Assembly: GCA_003353825.1 (NCBI GenBank)
Contig: PIVW01000253.1
Coordinates: 1 to 8,362 of the forward strand
Reading direction: 5' to 3'
Source: Chloroflexota bacterium
GTDB taxonomy: Bacteria; Chloroflexota; Anaerolineae; J102
Length of the DNA: 8,362 nt
This document shows positions 1 through 5,461 of this stretch, piece by piece. Position numbers and translations under genes: made by a program. The notes beneath the pieces are model-generated. The model searched no databases. It saw only the letters and a program-made list of their open reading frames with translations, and was not told the DNA's origin. Every line of letters starts with the position of its first letter. Within the stretch, counting starts at the first letter, position 1.

Positions 1-1
1 G

Positions 2-127
2 ATCGTACAGATTCACCCCAAGGCGTACCAAAAAACACAGCTACAAAATCTTGCACGCTATGATACAAGAACCTATGGCAGTGTACAACTGGATTTTTAT
101 AGACTTGAGGAAAACATGGCAAGGTGA
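2..127 (+). CDS. C-terminal fragment of an unidentified protein (5' end outside the window)
   Basis: One frame is open from the window edge to a TGA at 125-127, giving 41 residues. The peptide has a natural composition (begins IVQIHPKAYQK, later RTYGSVQLDFYRLEEN) with alternating hydrophobic and polar residues, like the last beta strands of a soluble or periplasmic domain. I do not recognise the family. The other two plus frames close quickly here. It would run toward the minus-strand gene ending at 254, so the two genes would be convergent, 126 bp apart. The frame is short, so chance openness cannot be excluded; the sequence to the left of the window would settle it. Confidence 0.4.
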   Translation: MVQIHPKAYQKTQLQNLARYDTRTYGSVQLDFYRLEENMAR

Positions 128-150
128 CAAGGTAGTCAACTTGTCTGCAA

Positions 151-185
151 TCGACGTCGCACCTGCGACTAGCGACTTGCTACCT
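151..185. repeat. Degenerate 7-bp tandem array (GCGACTT-like)
   Basis: In register the sequence reads CGCACCT (158-164), GCGACTA (165-171), GCGACTT (172-178), GCTACCT (179-185), with a weaker unit TCGACGT at 151-157. Neighbouring units agree at 4 to 6 of 7 positions. A short inverted repeat, GTCGCA-CC-TGCGAC (156-169), lies inside it. It fills part of the 126-bp gap between two convergent genes. The periodicity was seen by eye; the units are degenerate, so confidence is moderate, but the same 7-bp period recurs in other gaps. Confidence 0.4.
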
Positions 186-205
186 GCCCCAGCGAGACCT
201 GATTT

Positions 206-222
206 TCTCAGCGCAGTCTGGG
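206..222. repeat. 17-bp dispersed repeat, copy 1
   Basis: TCTCAGCGCAGTCTGGG occurs here and again exactly at 5329-5345, in the same orientation. Both copies are intergenic. Copy 1 is 32 bp past the stop of the minus-strand gene ending at 254 and copy 2 starts 3 bp past the stop of the first aldo/keto reductase. CCCAG at 188-192 could pair with CTGGG at the end of the copy, but there is no convincing terminator stem followed by a T run. Confidence 0.6.
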
Positions 223-253
223 TTTAATCGCTAGGTCCTTAGCATCCAGTGGT

Positions 254-1711
254 TCAATATGAATCAGCAAAGTTAATTTCTACCATACTTCCGGGAGTGG
301 TAGTAATGGTAACGATATTGGGTGTGATGGAGGACGCACGCTCGGGGTCGGTTTCTTCGATGAAGTAAGTGCCAGGATCAAGATTGGGTAAGAAGTAGCG
401 GCCATCGGCCGACGTGATCGCCGTTGCCAGGTGTGCGCCATCGGCAGATTTCAGGGTAATGAACACGATCGGGATGGGAAGTTCTCCCTCTGTTGCCTGA
501 GCATCAGCATTCTGGTCATCCCACACAAGCCCGAAGATATGGCTTTTGCCCGGCTCTGGTGGGAAGATAGACGCAAGAGGAGGAAACGTTTCGAGTGTGG
601 GGCTGGTGACAATACTCGTGGCTGTTTGAGAGCTGGTATCGTTATCATCCGCGGGGCGGGTCTTTGTTGGCCCTACAGTTGCAGTGACAGGTCGGGACGC
701 CCGCACCGATTCCATAATCAGGGGGAGAGTTTGCGTGAGAATTTCGCTGATTATTAATGACTCAGCCTGACCATCGCCGTTCAGCGTGTCAAAGAATTTG
801 CCAAGCTCATCGAAGCTGTCGGCAAATTGGTCTAGACTATCTATGGATACATTCAGTTCCTCAAGCTCAGCCTGGATATGTATCATATCCGCATCGATAC
901 GTTGCACATCTTGCGCCAGCATCGCATATTGTACATCCCTCTCCTCTCTATTTTTGTCGCTTGTGTCGCCGCTGCCATCATCTGTGTTCGGCAGGTCGCT
1001 TATACGTGCAGCCTCTTCGTATAGAGCCCGAATTTCATTGCCCAGCAAAAGAATCTGCTCCCCCAGCGCCTGTATTTCTGTTTCGGCCCTCAGAATATCC
1101 TCGCTCAAGCTTGCTGTCTCTGTAGCAGCGGCGTCGAGTTCTTCATCCAACTGGTTGACCTGAGCGACACTGCCGGCGAACATCGCTCCCTGCTCGTTAA
1201 TCTGGTTTGACAAAGTCTCTGCCTGGCTGCGAAGAAACACGAGCGAATCGTGGCTGCGAATGTCTAGTGTGCCGTTGACTAGAATCAGAATCGCCAGCAC
1301 TAAGAGTGCGCCCAGTACAGCACTTACAACGATTAAGGTGGGACTACGCCAGCGGCCATCTCTGCGCACACCACTCTCTTCATCTGGCGGATCGGCGGGC
1401 GGCGGTGCTGGGGAGTCAACAGACTCAACATCCACTGCTGTCTCCGCAGCCCCACCATCCGCTGTGATCTCGGACACAGAACTCTCGACAGGTATATCCG
1501 CAAGTGGCTCAGCCTGTTGATCGCTTGGCGCGTCAGCGGCAGCAGCAGCCACCACCTCCTTCAGTTCTTCATCATCAGACTCGCCTGGCGCCATTCCCAG
1601 GTCTTCCGCTGTAAGTGGCGGGAAGGTTCGATCCATCTCGCCAACATGTATTTCTTCTTGAGAAGCGAGTGGTTGTTCTTTTTCGGACTCGGTTTGCTGC
1701 AGCTCGGGCAT
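254..1711 (-). CDS. Single-pass membrane protein with coiled coils and a C-terminal SdrD-B-like domain
   Basis: 485 residues, ATG at 1711, preceded by GAGGT with a 6-nt spacer. Residues 1-115 are acidic and rich in Ala, Pro, Glu and Asp, hence probably disordered. A basic patch (RRDGRWR, 116-122) is followed by one hydrophobic helix (about 124-146), which predicts N-terminus inside and the rest outside. Residues about 158-235 and 255-310 are Leu/Glu/Gln-rich with heptad character, probably coiled coils, split by an Asp/Gly/Ser linker. A Thr/Ser/Pro-rich stretch (340-385) leads to a beta-sandwich domain (391-485) with GLVWDDQNADAQATEGE, then SADGRYFLPNLDPGTYFIEE. That matches the pattern of SdrD-B-like or prealbumin-like repeats on bacterial surface proteins. 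I infer an envelope-spanning structural or adhesive protein; no catalytic motif is visible. It is last in a minus-strand run after the transglycosylase and the DsbB-like gene, with a 230-bp gap. Confidence 0.85.
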   Translation of the reverse strand: MPELQQTESEKEQPLASQEEIHVGEMDRTFPPLTAEDLGMAPGESDDEELKEVVAAAAADAPSDQQAEPLADIPVESSVSEITADGGAAETAVDVESVDSPAPPPADPPDEESGVRRDGRWRSPTLIVVSAVLGALLVLAILILVNGTLDIRSHDSLVFLRSQAETLSNQINEQGAMFAGSVAQVNQLDEELDAAATETASLSEDILRAETEIQALGEQILLLGNEIRALYEEAARISDLPNTDDGSGDTSDKNREERDVQYAMLAQDVQRIDADMIHIQAELEELNVSIDSLDQFADSFDELGKFFDTLNGDGQAESLIISEILTQTLPLIMESVRASRPVTATVGPTKTRPADDNDTSSQTATSIVTSPTLETFPPLASIFPPEPGKSHIFGLVWDDQNADAQATEGELPIPIVFITLKSADGAHLATAITSADGRYFLPNLDPGTYFIEETDPERASSITPNIVTITTTPGSMVEINFADSY

Positions 1712-1764
1712 AATCTGACCTCACAGAGGGTATTGTATTTTGGGGACGTGTCTTCTTAAAGCAC

Positions 1765-1783
1765 CTTCGACTATATCTCGAAG
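1765..1783. promoter_or_regulatory. Short palindrome upstream of the coiled-coil membrane protein gene
   Basis: CTTCGA (1765-1770) and TCGAAG (1778-1783) form perfect 6-bp arms around a 7-base centre. Read on the minus strand the centre contains TATAGT, a near -10 element, 54 bp or more upstream of the ATG at 1711, so the palindrome could be an operator over a promoter. No good -35 hexamer is seen at 16-18 bp. This is a weak call. Confidence 0.25.
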
Positions 1784-1814
1784 TGTTGCAAAGCTGCGAT
1801 AAGGTTCAATGACT

Positions 1815-1880
1815 AAAGATTAAGGATTCTTCTGCTGATCGTTCTTAATCATTAATCCTTGATCTTCAATCTCTATTCCT
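1815..1880. repeat. Inverted pair of degenerate 7-bp arrays (TAATCCT-like), potential hairpin
   Basis: From 1846 the plus strand reads as heptamers TAATCAT, TAATCCT, TGATCTT, CAATCTC, TATTCCT (to 1880). On the minus strand, 1828 down to 1815 reads AATCCTT, AATCTTT, so the left part is an inverted array. The two halves make a stem of 13-nt arms, 1816-1828 with 1854-1866 and one mismatch, around a 25-nt loop. It lies in the 230-bp gap between the dsbB-like gene and the coiled-coil gene, both leftward. It might act as a transcript hairpin, but no T run supports an intrinsic terminator. Confidence 0.45.
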
Positions 1881-1941
1881 CAGAACATCAATTTGTAGAG
1901 ATATGGGACGCGGATGCTGAACCACGCCTAGATTCTCAATC

Positions 1942-2442
1942 CTAAGCAGATTCTGTTGCTTGTTCTTCGTCGAAATCGTCATACTCTACGGTGTCACCGT
2001 CACTGCTGGTGAGTATAACCAACATCATGACAGTGATTATTAGGAATGCGACCAGAGCCAGAAATGGAATGGACGCGAATCCGAACCAATTGATCCAGGT
2101 TGTCGTACAGGGTGCGCCTTCGCTACAAACCGAATTAGTAGAGAAGAGATCGGTTTTTTGAAGCAAGTAATGATAGGTGGCGATCCCAGTGCCGAGCAGC
2201 GAAAAGGGCAGGACAAGATAGGGCGCTTCTCGATCAAGACGCCTGATCAGGAGCACCAAAATAATGATGGCAAGAGGATACATGAGGATGCGTTGATACC
2301 AGCAGAGCTTACAGGGAATATAACCTGCGATCTCGCTGAAGTACAGGCTGCCCAACATCGCTATCCAGGCTACCGCCAGGGCGATGAGAATGCTGACTCG
2401 GTTGGTGGTATTTGTGTTGCCGTCGATAATGTCACACTCCAC
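1942..2442 (-). CDS. dsbB: DsbB/BdbC-family disulfide bond formation protein
   Basis: 166 residues. Proteins of this family reoxidise a DsbA-like thiol oxidase outside the membrane and pass electrons to quinone. The first redox pair is C44-x2-C47 in PCKLCWYQR, the family hallmark after the first helix; the second pair is C106 and C112 in VCSEGAPC. Four hydrophobic helices are visible at about 16-35, 53-66, 75-92 and 122-144, with an acidic Asp/Glu-rich tail after 145. Length and the short C-x5-C second loop fit the Gram-positive BdbC type more than proteobacterial DsbB. The start is GTG at 2442: no in-frame ATG lies upstream before the stop at 2545-2547, and the first internal ATG would cut the first helix. 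No clear Shine-Dalgarno is seen, and a 7-bp repeat lies 21 bp upstream in its leader. No DsbA partner is in the window. Confidence 0.93.
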   Translation of the reverse strand: MECDIIDGNTNTTNRVSILIALAVAWIAMLGSLYFSEIAGYIPCKLCWYQRILMYPLAIIILVLLIRRLDREAPYLVLPFSLLGTGIATYHYLLQKTDLFSTNSVCSEGAPCTTTWINWFGFASIPFLALVAFLIITVMMLVILTSSDGDTVEYDDFDEEQATESA

Positions 2443-2582
2443 AGAGAAGGGGCTAGAAGAACACGTGTTACGTGTGTCAGTGTAACGTAAAGCCCTGAGG
2501 GGTCTTCGTATGATTTGCCGTGAAATATCAATCCACGTTTGGCTTCAAGAGGCAATTCGGTAAGTTGTTCTGGCGTAAGCGC
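2370..2582 (-). other. Open frame continuing in phase after the transglycosylase stop
   Basis: Reading on after the TAA at 2583-2585 in the same frame gives an open run to about 2370, beginning [17 protein letters not shown], then [16 protein letters not shown]. This first part (to about 2480) has a protein-like composition and acceptable codons. The later part runs through the ACGTGTT repeats and then out of phase through the dsbB-like gene. The only start codons are TTG or rarer, and none has a Shine-Dalgarno. It could be a lost C-terminal extension of the transglycosylase, a small gene, or chance. Confidence 0.2.
2453..2490. repeat. ACGTGTT-type 7-bp repeat, copy 1, with a small inverted repeat
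   Basis: Positions 2453-2473 match 4262-4282 at 18 of 21 bases (shared core CTAGAA, then ACACGTGTT, then CGT). Within it ACGTGTT (2463-2469) is followed in register by ACGTGTG (2470-2476). TTACGT (2468-2473) and ACGTAA (2485-2490) form 6-bp arms. The element lies in the gap upstream of the GTG start of the dsbB-like gene, so it would be in that gene's leader if the two minus-strand genes share a transcript. Confidence 0.5.
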
Positions 2583-3089
2583 TTAGCTTGTTTGAACGGG
2601 TTCTCCACTCGACAGTTTACGCGTTTCTGTAGCAAGTAAGATATCGGTTGCGTAGTCTCGGCGATTCTGAGGCACATCTAGCCAGCCTTCTCTCCTCTCG
2701 ATGAGCCGGCGTACATTGATCGGCCCCCAATTGTAAGCGACCAGCATCCAATGGTCGCCGTCAATGCTAAGGTCTTTGCGTAGCATGACTTTCAAAGAGG
2801 CTAAAAAAGCGGCGCCTACCCGGATATTGCTTTCTGGATCAAATGGATCGTAAACACCCACTTTTTTTGACCACTTCTCCCAGGTGGAAGGTATGATCTG
2901 CATGATGCCCATATCGTTCGATCTGCCCACCGCAAGGGGGTTCCACCGACTTTCACGCCAGGCCTGTTCGGCGAGCAGATGTTTGTCGAGATCGAAATCG
3001 GCTGCGATTTTAGCAAAAAGTATTAGAAATTCTTCAGGATCCATTAGGGGAGACGGGGTATGCCTGAAATCGAGGGTACTATTGGTCAA
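2583..3089 (-). CDS. Lytic transglycosylase, SLT domain, no signal peptide
   Basis: 168 residues. Enzymes of this fold cleave the MurNAc-GlcNAc bond of peptidoglycan. The catalytic Glu is E46 in AWRESRWNP; the next conserved block, GIMQIIPSTW (61-70), is the GLMQ motif. The third block is AYNWGPINV (118-126), with Trp where AYNAGP usually has Ala. Domain and protein are nearly the same length, about 19-150. There is no signal peptide or membrane helix, which is unusual for a cell-wall enzyme and also seen in phage or non-classically exported versions. The start may be TTG at 3089 or ATG at 3044 (residue 16); neither has a Shine-Dalgarno and both keep the whole domain. The promoter at 3107-3135 would put the TTG about 10 nt from the transcript start. 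It is first in a minus-strand run with the dsbB-like and coiled-coil genes. Confidence 0.88.
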   Translation of the reverse strand: MTNSTLDFRHTPSPLMDPEEFLILFAKIAADFDLDKHLLAEQAWRESRWNPLAVGRSNDMGIMQIIPSTWEKWSKKVGVYDPFDPESNIRVGAAFLASLKVMLRKDLSIDGDHWMLVAYNWGPINVRRLIERREGWLDVPQNRRDYATDILLATETRKLSSGEPVQTS

Positions 3090-3106
3090 AACAGGGGATA
3101 TTCAAG

Positions 3107-3135
3107 ATTATAGCATTTTGTCGGGAATTTGATAA
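3107..3135 (-). promoter_or_regulatory. Sigma-70-type promoter for the transglycosylase
   Basis: On the minus strand a perfect TATAAT (3112 to 3107) is preceded by TTATCA (3135 to 3130) with a 17-bp spacer; the -35 matches TTGACA at 4 of 6. Transcription would begin near 3100, just upstream of both candidate starts. It is the best promoter match I found in the window, and it opens the minus-strand envelope-gene run. Confidence 0.6.
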
Positions 3136-3166
3136 TCGTTTGCCAACGCCAAATCAGGACATGGCT

Positions 3167-3196
3167 TTGTGAGCGACTTTTCAGTCATGGTACAAT
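3167..3196 (+). promoter_or_regulatory. Possible divergent promoter toward the UDG gene
   Basis: TTGTGA (3167-3172, 4 of 6 to the -35 consensus) is 18 bp from TACAAT (3191-3196, 5 of 6 to the -10 consensus). It points right, back to back with the transglycosylase promoter. If real, the transcript would start near 3203 and carry an almost 400-nt leader before the UDG start at 3600. Weak hexamers keep confidence low. Confidence 0.25.
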
Positions 3197-3309
3197 CAGT
3201 TGTCAACTATGAACAGAGTGCCAACCTGTTGGCCGAGGTTATTCGCGAGAGATACTATCCCTCTGAGACAGGCAATACGTCACAAGATGCAGTCAAAATG
3301 TCAGCATAA
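3187..3309 (+). CDS. Possible small protein of 40 residues
   Basis: ATG at 3187 opens a frame to TAA at 3307-3309. The peptide begins MVQSVVNYEQSANLLAEV and continues IRERYYPSETG, a plausible amphipathic helix with codon choices like the neighbouring genes. An alternative GTG at 3169 has AGGA 9 nt upstream. I recognise no family. It overlaps the candidate TACAAT -10 box, so the promoter and this gene cannot both be right as drawn. A longer frame at 3200-3607 overlaps it out of phase and has poorer codon choices. Confidence 0.25.
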   Translation: MVQSVVNYEQSANLLAEVIRERYYPSETGNTSQDAVKMSA

Positions 3310-3599
3310 CAACCCCTTGATTTACGAAAGTCCCTCTGTCACATGCAATGGGCAACGAGGATTGCCGATCGATCTGAATGACATGACATCACCCTATCAA
3401 GTAGCGTTGTTTGATCTCAGTGGCACTTTTTTGAATAGAGACATCGCAGCCGCCCGCGTCCGATGCTCGACCTTTCTGGTTTCCAATCCAATCATTGAAG
3501 GTGATCGGACACTGCCCGAACTGAGCTGCTGTGGCGTTTTGAGCGATGGTAATGCGATCGTTCGGGAGGATGCCTTTGTCCAGACATCAGTAGTGGTAC
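3310..3599. other. Unassigned region upstream of the UDG gene
   Basis: I recognise no gene in these 290 bases. A plus frame stays open to 3607 and ends 8 nt inside the UDG gene, with a stretch reading VALFDLSGTFLNRD that resembles a HAD motif I but has Ser for the second Asp. The minus strand is open too. One inverted repeat is visible: CCCGAAC (3515-3521) with GTTCGGG (3560-3566), 7-bp arms and a 38-nt loop. It could be an untranslated leader, a decayed gene, or spacer. Confidence 0.3.
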
Positions 3600-4205
3600 A
3601 TGTCTGAGTCTTTACAAGATATTCAGGCACATGTCCGTCTATGTTTACGCTGCAGTGCCGCAGGTTATCCCATCCAGGGGCCGCCAATCTTTTCGGGCAC
3701 GTCCGCAGCCAGATTAATGATCGTGGGACAGGCACCCGGTCGGGTAGAGGTGTCGGAGACCCTGCGACCCTTTAGTGGCAGCGCCGGTGCACGTCTTTTC
3801 CGTTGGCTGAAGCAGGCAGGATTCGATCAGTCCGATATCCGAGAACGCCACTACATTTCCTCAATCACCAAATGTTTCCCCGGCGCCAACACTTCTGGCA
3901 GGGGAGATCGGGCACCCACTCGGGTCGAACAGCGGTTTTGCAGCGAATGGTTGGAGGCAGAAGTAACCTTGGTGGACCCAGAGGTCATCTTACCTGTTGG
4001 CAAATTGGCCATCGAGCGTTTTTTTGGCAAAGGCTTCAAACTCGTCGACCTGATCGGTAACCGCTTTCAAGTTGATGGCCGCATCTTCATCCCCTTCCCG
4101 CATCCCTCCGGCGCCTCTTCCTGGATACAACAATCAGAACATCAGAAATTGATCCGCCAGGCAATCGATCAACTAGCACAAGCAAAGAAGGAATTCGATC
4201 TCTAA
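3600..4205 (+). CDS. Uracil-DNA glycosylase superfamily protein with a 4Fe-4S cluster (family 4/5-like)
   Basis: 201 residues. Members cut uracil or related damaged bases from DNA to start base excision repair. Four cysteines are placed as in iron-sulfur UDGs: C15-x2-C18 near the start, then C92 and C114. Motif A is VGQAPGRVE (42-50) followed by RPFSGSAG (56-63), matching the family-4 pattern except that Q44 replaces the usual Glu. Motif B is HPSGASSW (168-175). These place it in the UDG superfamily, near families 4 and 5, but the substrate is uncertain. ATG at 3600 comes three codons after an in-frame TAG and no clear Shine-Dalgarno precedes it, so a long N-terminal extension is ruled out. 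A 260-bp repeat-bearing gap separates it from the reductase downstream, so it is probably a separate unit. Confidence 0.9.
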   Translation: MSESLQDIQAHVRLCLRCSAAGYPIQGPPIFSGTSAARLMIVGQAPGRVEVSETLRPFSGSAGARLFRWLKQAGFDQSDIRERHYISSITKCFPGANTSGRGDRAPTRVEQRFCSEWLEAEVTLVDPEVILPVGKLAIERFFGKGFKLVDLIGNRFQVDGRIFIPFPHPSGASSWIQQSEHQKLIRQAIDQLAQAKKEFDL

Positions 4206-4261
4206 AGGCCTATTTATGAACAGATACTAGCGATTATGGTTCTACCGGAGATTGTATGGTC

Positions 4262-4328
4262 CTAGAAAGACACGTGTTGCGTATTGCGTGTTACGTGGTG
4301 CTTGTGCAAACGAAACACGTCTTTCTAG
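4262..4328. repeat. ACGTGTT-type 7-bp array inside a 10-bp inverted repeat
   Basis: CTAGAAAGAC (4262-4271) pairs exactly with GTCTTTCTAG (4319-4328); after a 2-nt bulge GTGTT (4274-4278) pairs with AACAC (4314-4318), giving a 67-bp hairpin. Inside it, in register, lie ACGTGTT (4272-4278), GCGTATT (4279-4285), GCGTGTT (4286-4292) and ACGTGGT (4293-4299). The left 21 bp match 2453-2473 at 18 positions. It sits in the 260-bp gap between the UDG gene and the first reductase. A terminator role is not supported, since the loop is long and there is no T run. Confidence 0.6.
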
Positions 4329-4400
4329 TAGAAGCCACGCAAATTCCGAAAGAATCGCGATTATTCCCGGGTAGTACTGGGGAAAAGAGGTCCTTCCGTG

Positions 4401-4421
4401 CCACCTACCACCTACCACCTG
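4401..4421. repeat. CCACCTA 7-bp tandem repeat, three units
   Basis: CCACCTA at 4401-4407 and 4408-4414 are identical; 4415-4421 is CCACCTG. The array ends 30 bp upstream of the Shine-Dalgarno of the first aldo/keto reductase, so it is probably in or near that gene's leader. Confidence 0.75.
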
Positions 4422-4451
4422 CAGTTCCACTTGCTACACACTCGACAACTT

Positions 4452-4457
4452 AAGGAG
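4452..4457 (+). promoter_or_regulatory. Ribosome binding site of the first aldo/keto reductase
   Basis: AAGGAG is followed by an 8-nt spacer and the ATG at 4466. It fixes the start, and the protein's N-terminus aligns with other aldo/keto reductases. Confidence 0.8.
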
Positions 4458-4465
4458 CAATCACC

Positions 4466-5326
4466 ATGATTCCCAAACTCGAATTCGGCCGCAGCGGCCA
4501 TTTGAGTACACAAACACTCTTTGGCGCGGCCGCACTTGCGGGTGTGACACAGGCAGAAGCTGATCGCACTCTGGATATATTACTGGAATACGGCGTCAAC
4601 CATATCGACACGGCAGCGAGTTACGGTGAGTCAGAGCTAAGAATTGGGCCTTGGATGGCGCAACACCGTAACGACTTCTTCCTTGCCACAAAAGTGGAAA
4701 AGCGTACCTACCAGGATGCTTGGGATTCTATCCGCCGCTCGCTAGAACGGTTGCGTGTCGATCATGTCGATCTGCTGCAACTTCATCATGTGAGCTATCC
4801 CGATATCTGGGAGCAAGTGATGGCTGAAGGGGGCGCCTTGCAAGCTGCATTAGAGGCAAAGTCGCAGGGCCTGACGCGCTTTATCGGCGTCACCGGGCAT
4901 GATACCGGTGTTGCGGCCTTGCATCTGCGAGCGCTGGAAATCGCCGAATTTGACTCTGTATTGCTGCCCTACAGCTATATTCTGATGCAAAATCCGCAAT
5001 ACGCTGCTGATTTCGAAGCCTTAGTCGCTGTCTGCCAGCAGCGTAATGTGGCGGTGCAGACCATCAAATCGCTGGTACGCCAACCTTGGGGCGAACGTAC
5101 AGCCACGCGTTCTACCTGGTACGAACCCCTGGAAGAGCAAACGGATGTCGACCTGGCCGTGCATTGGGTGTTGGGCAACCCCACTCTGTTTCTGAACACC
5201 GCCGGAGATATCCACATCCTACCAAAAGTCCTCGATGCTGCCAGCCGTTTCGAGAAACGGCCGACGGATGAAACAATGGACGTCCTACTACAAGCGCGTA
5301 GTATGGCGCCCCTGTTTCCTCTCTAA
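4466..5326 (+). CDS. Aldo/keto reductase
   Basis: 286 residues, a cytoplasmic NAD(P)H-dependent oxidoreductase with a TIM-barrel fold that reduces aldehydes or ketones; the substrate cannot be read from sequence. The catalytic tetrad is complete: D48 and Y53 in [11 protein letters not shown]76 in LATKVEKR and H107 in LLQLHHV. The N-terminus ([19 protein letters not shown]) fits the AKR start, and the active-site block IGVTGHD follows at about 139-145. It is a little shorter than the typical 310-340 residues, and its C-terminal cofactor-binding stretch is less canonical than in the next gene. It is quite different in sequence from the reductase 135 bp downstream, so the pair are distant paralogs, not a recent tandem copy. 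A related type is found among uncharacterised AKRs annotated as oxidoreductases. Confidence 0.92.
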   Translation: MIPKLEFGRSGHLSTQTLFGAAALAGVTQAEADRTLDILLEYGVNHIDTAASYGESELRIGPWMAQHRNDFFLATKVEKRTYQDAWDSIRRSLERLRVDHVDLLQLHHVSYPDIWEQVMAEGGALQAALEAKSQGLTRFIGVTGHDTGVAALHLRALEIAEFDSVLLPYSYILMQNPQYAADFEALVAVCQQRNVAVQTIKSLVRQPWGERTATRSTWYEPLEEQTDVDLAVHWVLGNPTLFLNTAGDIHILPKVLDAASRFEKRPTDETMDVLLQARSMAPLFPL

Positions 5327-5328
5327 TG

Positions 5329-5345
5329 TCTCAGCGCAGTCTGGG
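5329..5345. repeat. 17-bp dispersed repeat, copy 2
   Basis: Exact second copy of TCTCAGCGCAGTCTGGG, in the same orientation as 206-222 and starting 3 bp after the TAA of the first aldo/keto reductase. Flanks differ, so the shared block is short and sharply bounded. Confidence 0.6.
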
Positions 5346-5390
5346 AGCATTCGTTCGACGCTCACTGTCGCAGAAATAATCGCCGCACCT

Positions 5391-5406
5391 CGCAATACCC
5401 AACACG
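5391..5406. repeat. Inverted relative of the ACGTGTT 7-bp array
   Basis: CGCAATACCCAACACG here matches the reverse complement of 4273-4288 at 15 of 16 bases. In register it reads CGCAATA, CCCAACA, CG. It lies in the 135-bp gap between the two reductases, 41 bp upstream of the second gene's Shine-Dalgarno. Confidence 0.45.
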
Positions 5407-5446
5407 ATTATTTACCACACCAAACTCAAATTAACTCATCTTCAAT

Positions 5447-5451
5447 AGGAG
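5447..5451 (+). promoter_or_regulatory. Ribosome binding site of the second aldo/keto reductase
   Basis: AGGAG is followed by a 10-nt spacer and the ATG at 5462. It supports that ATG as the start, where the conserved MNYRIFGRTG N-terminus begins. Confidence 0.75.
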
Positions 5452-5461
5452 TCATTTAGCA

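Noticed and set aside
3200..3607. 135-aa plus-strand open frame ending inside the UDG start (8-nt overlap)
   Set aside because: TTG start, rare-looking codons in its first third where another frame looks better, no recognisable family. The overlap is the only support; the HAD-like stretch lacks the second catalytic Asp.
3397..3735. 112-aa minus-strand frame
   Set aside because: Antisense to the start of the clearly coding UDG gene, no family resemblance.
4262..4328. Intrinsic terminator of the UDG gene
   Set aside because: The loop is about 35 nt, the stem is not GC-rich, and no T run follows.
4256..4453. 65-aa plus-strand frame in the gap before the first reductase
   Set aside because: It translates the hairpin and heptamer arrays, and has no ribosome binding site.
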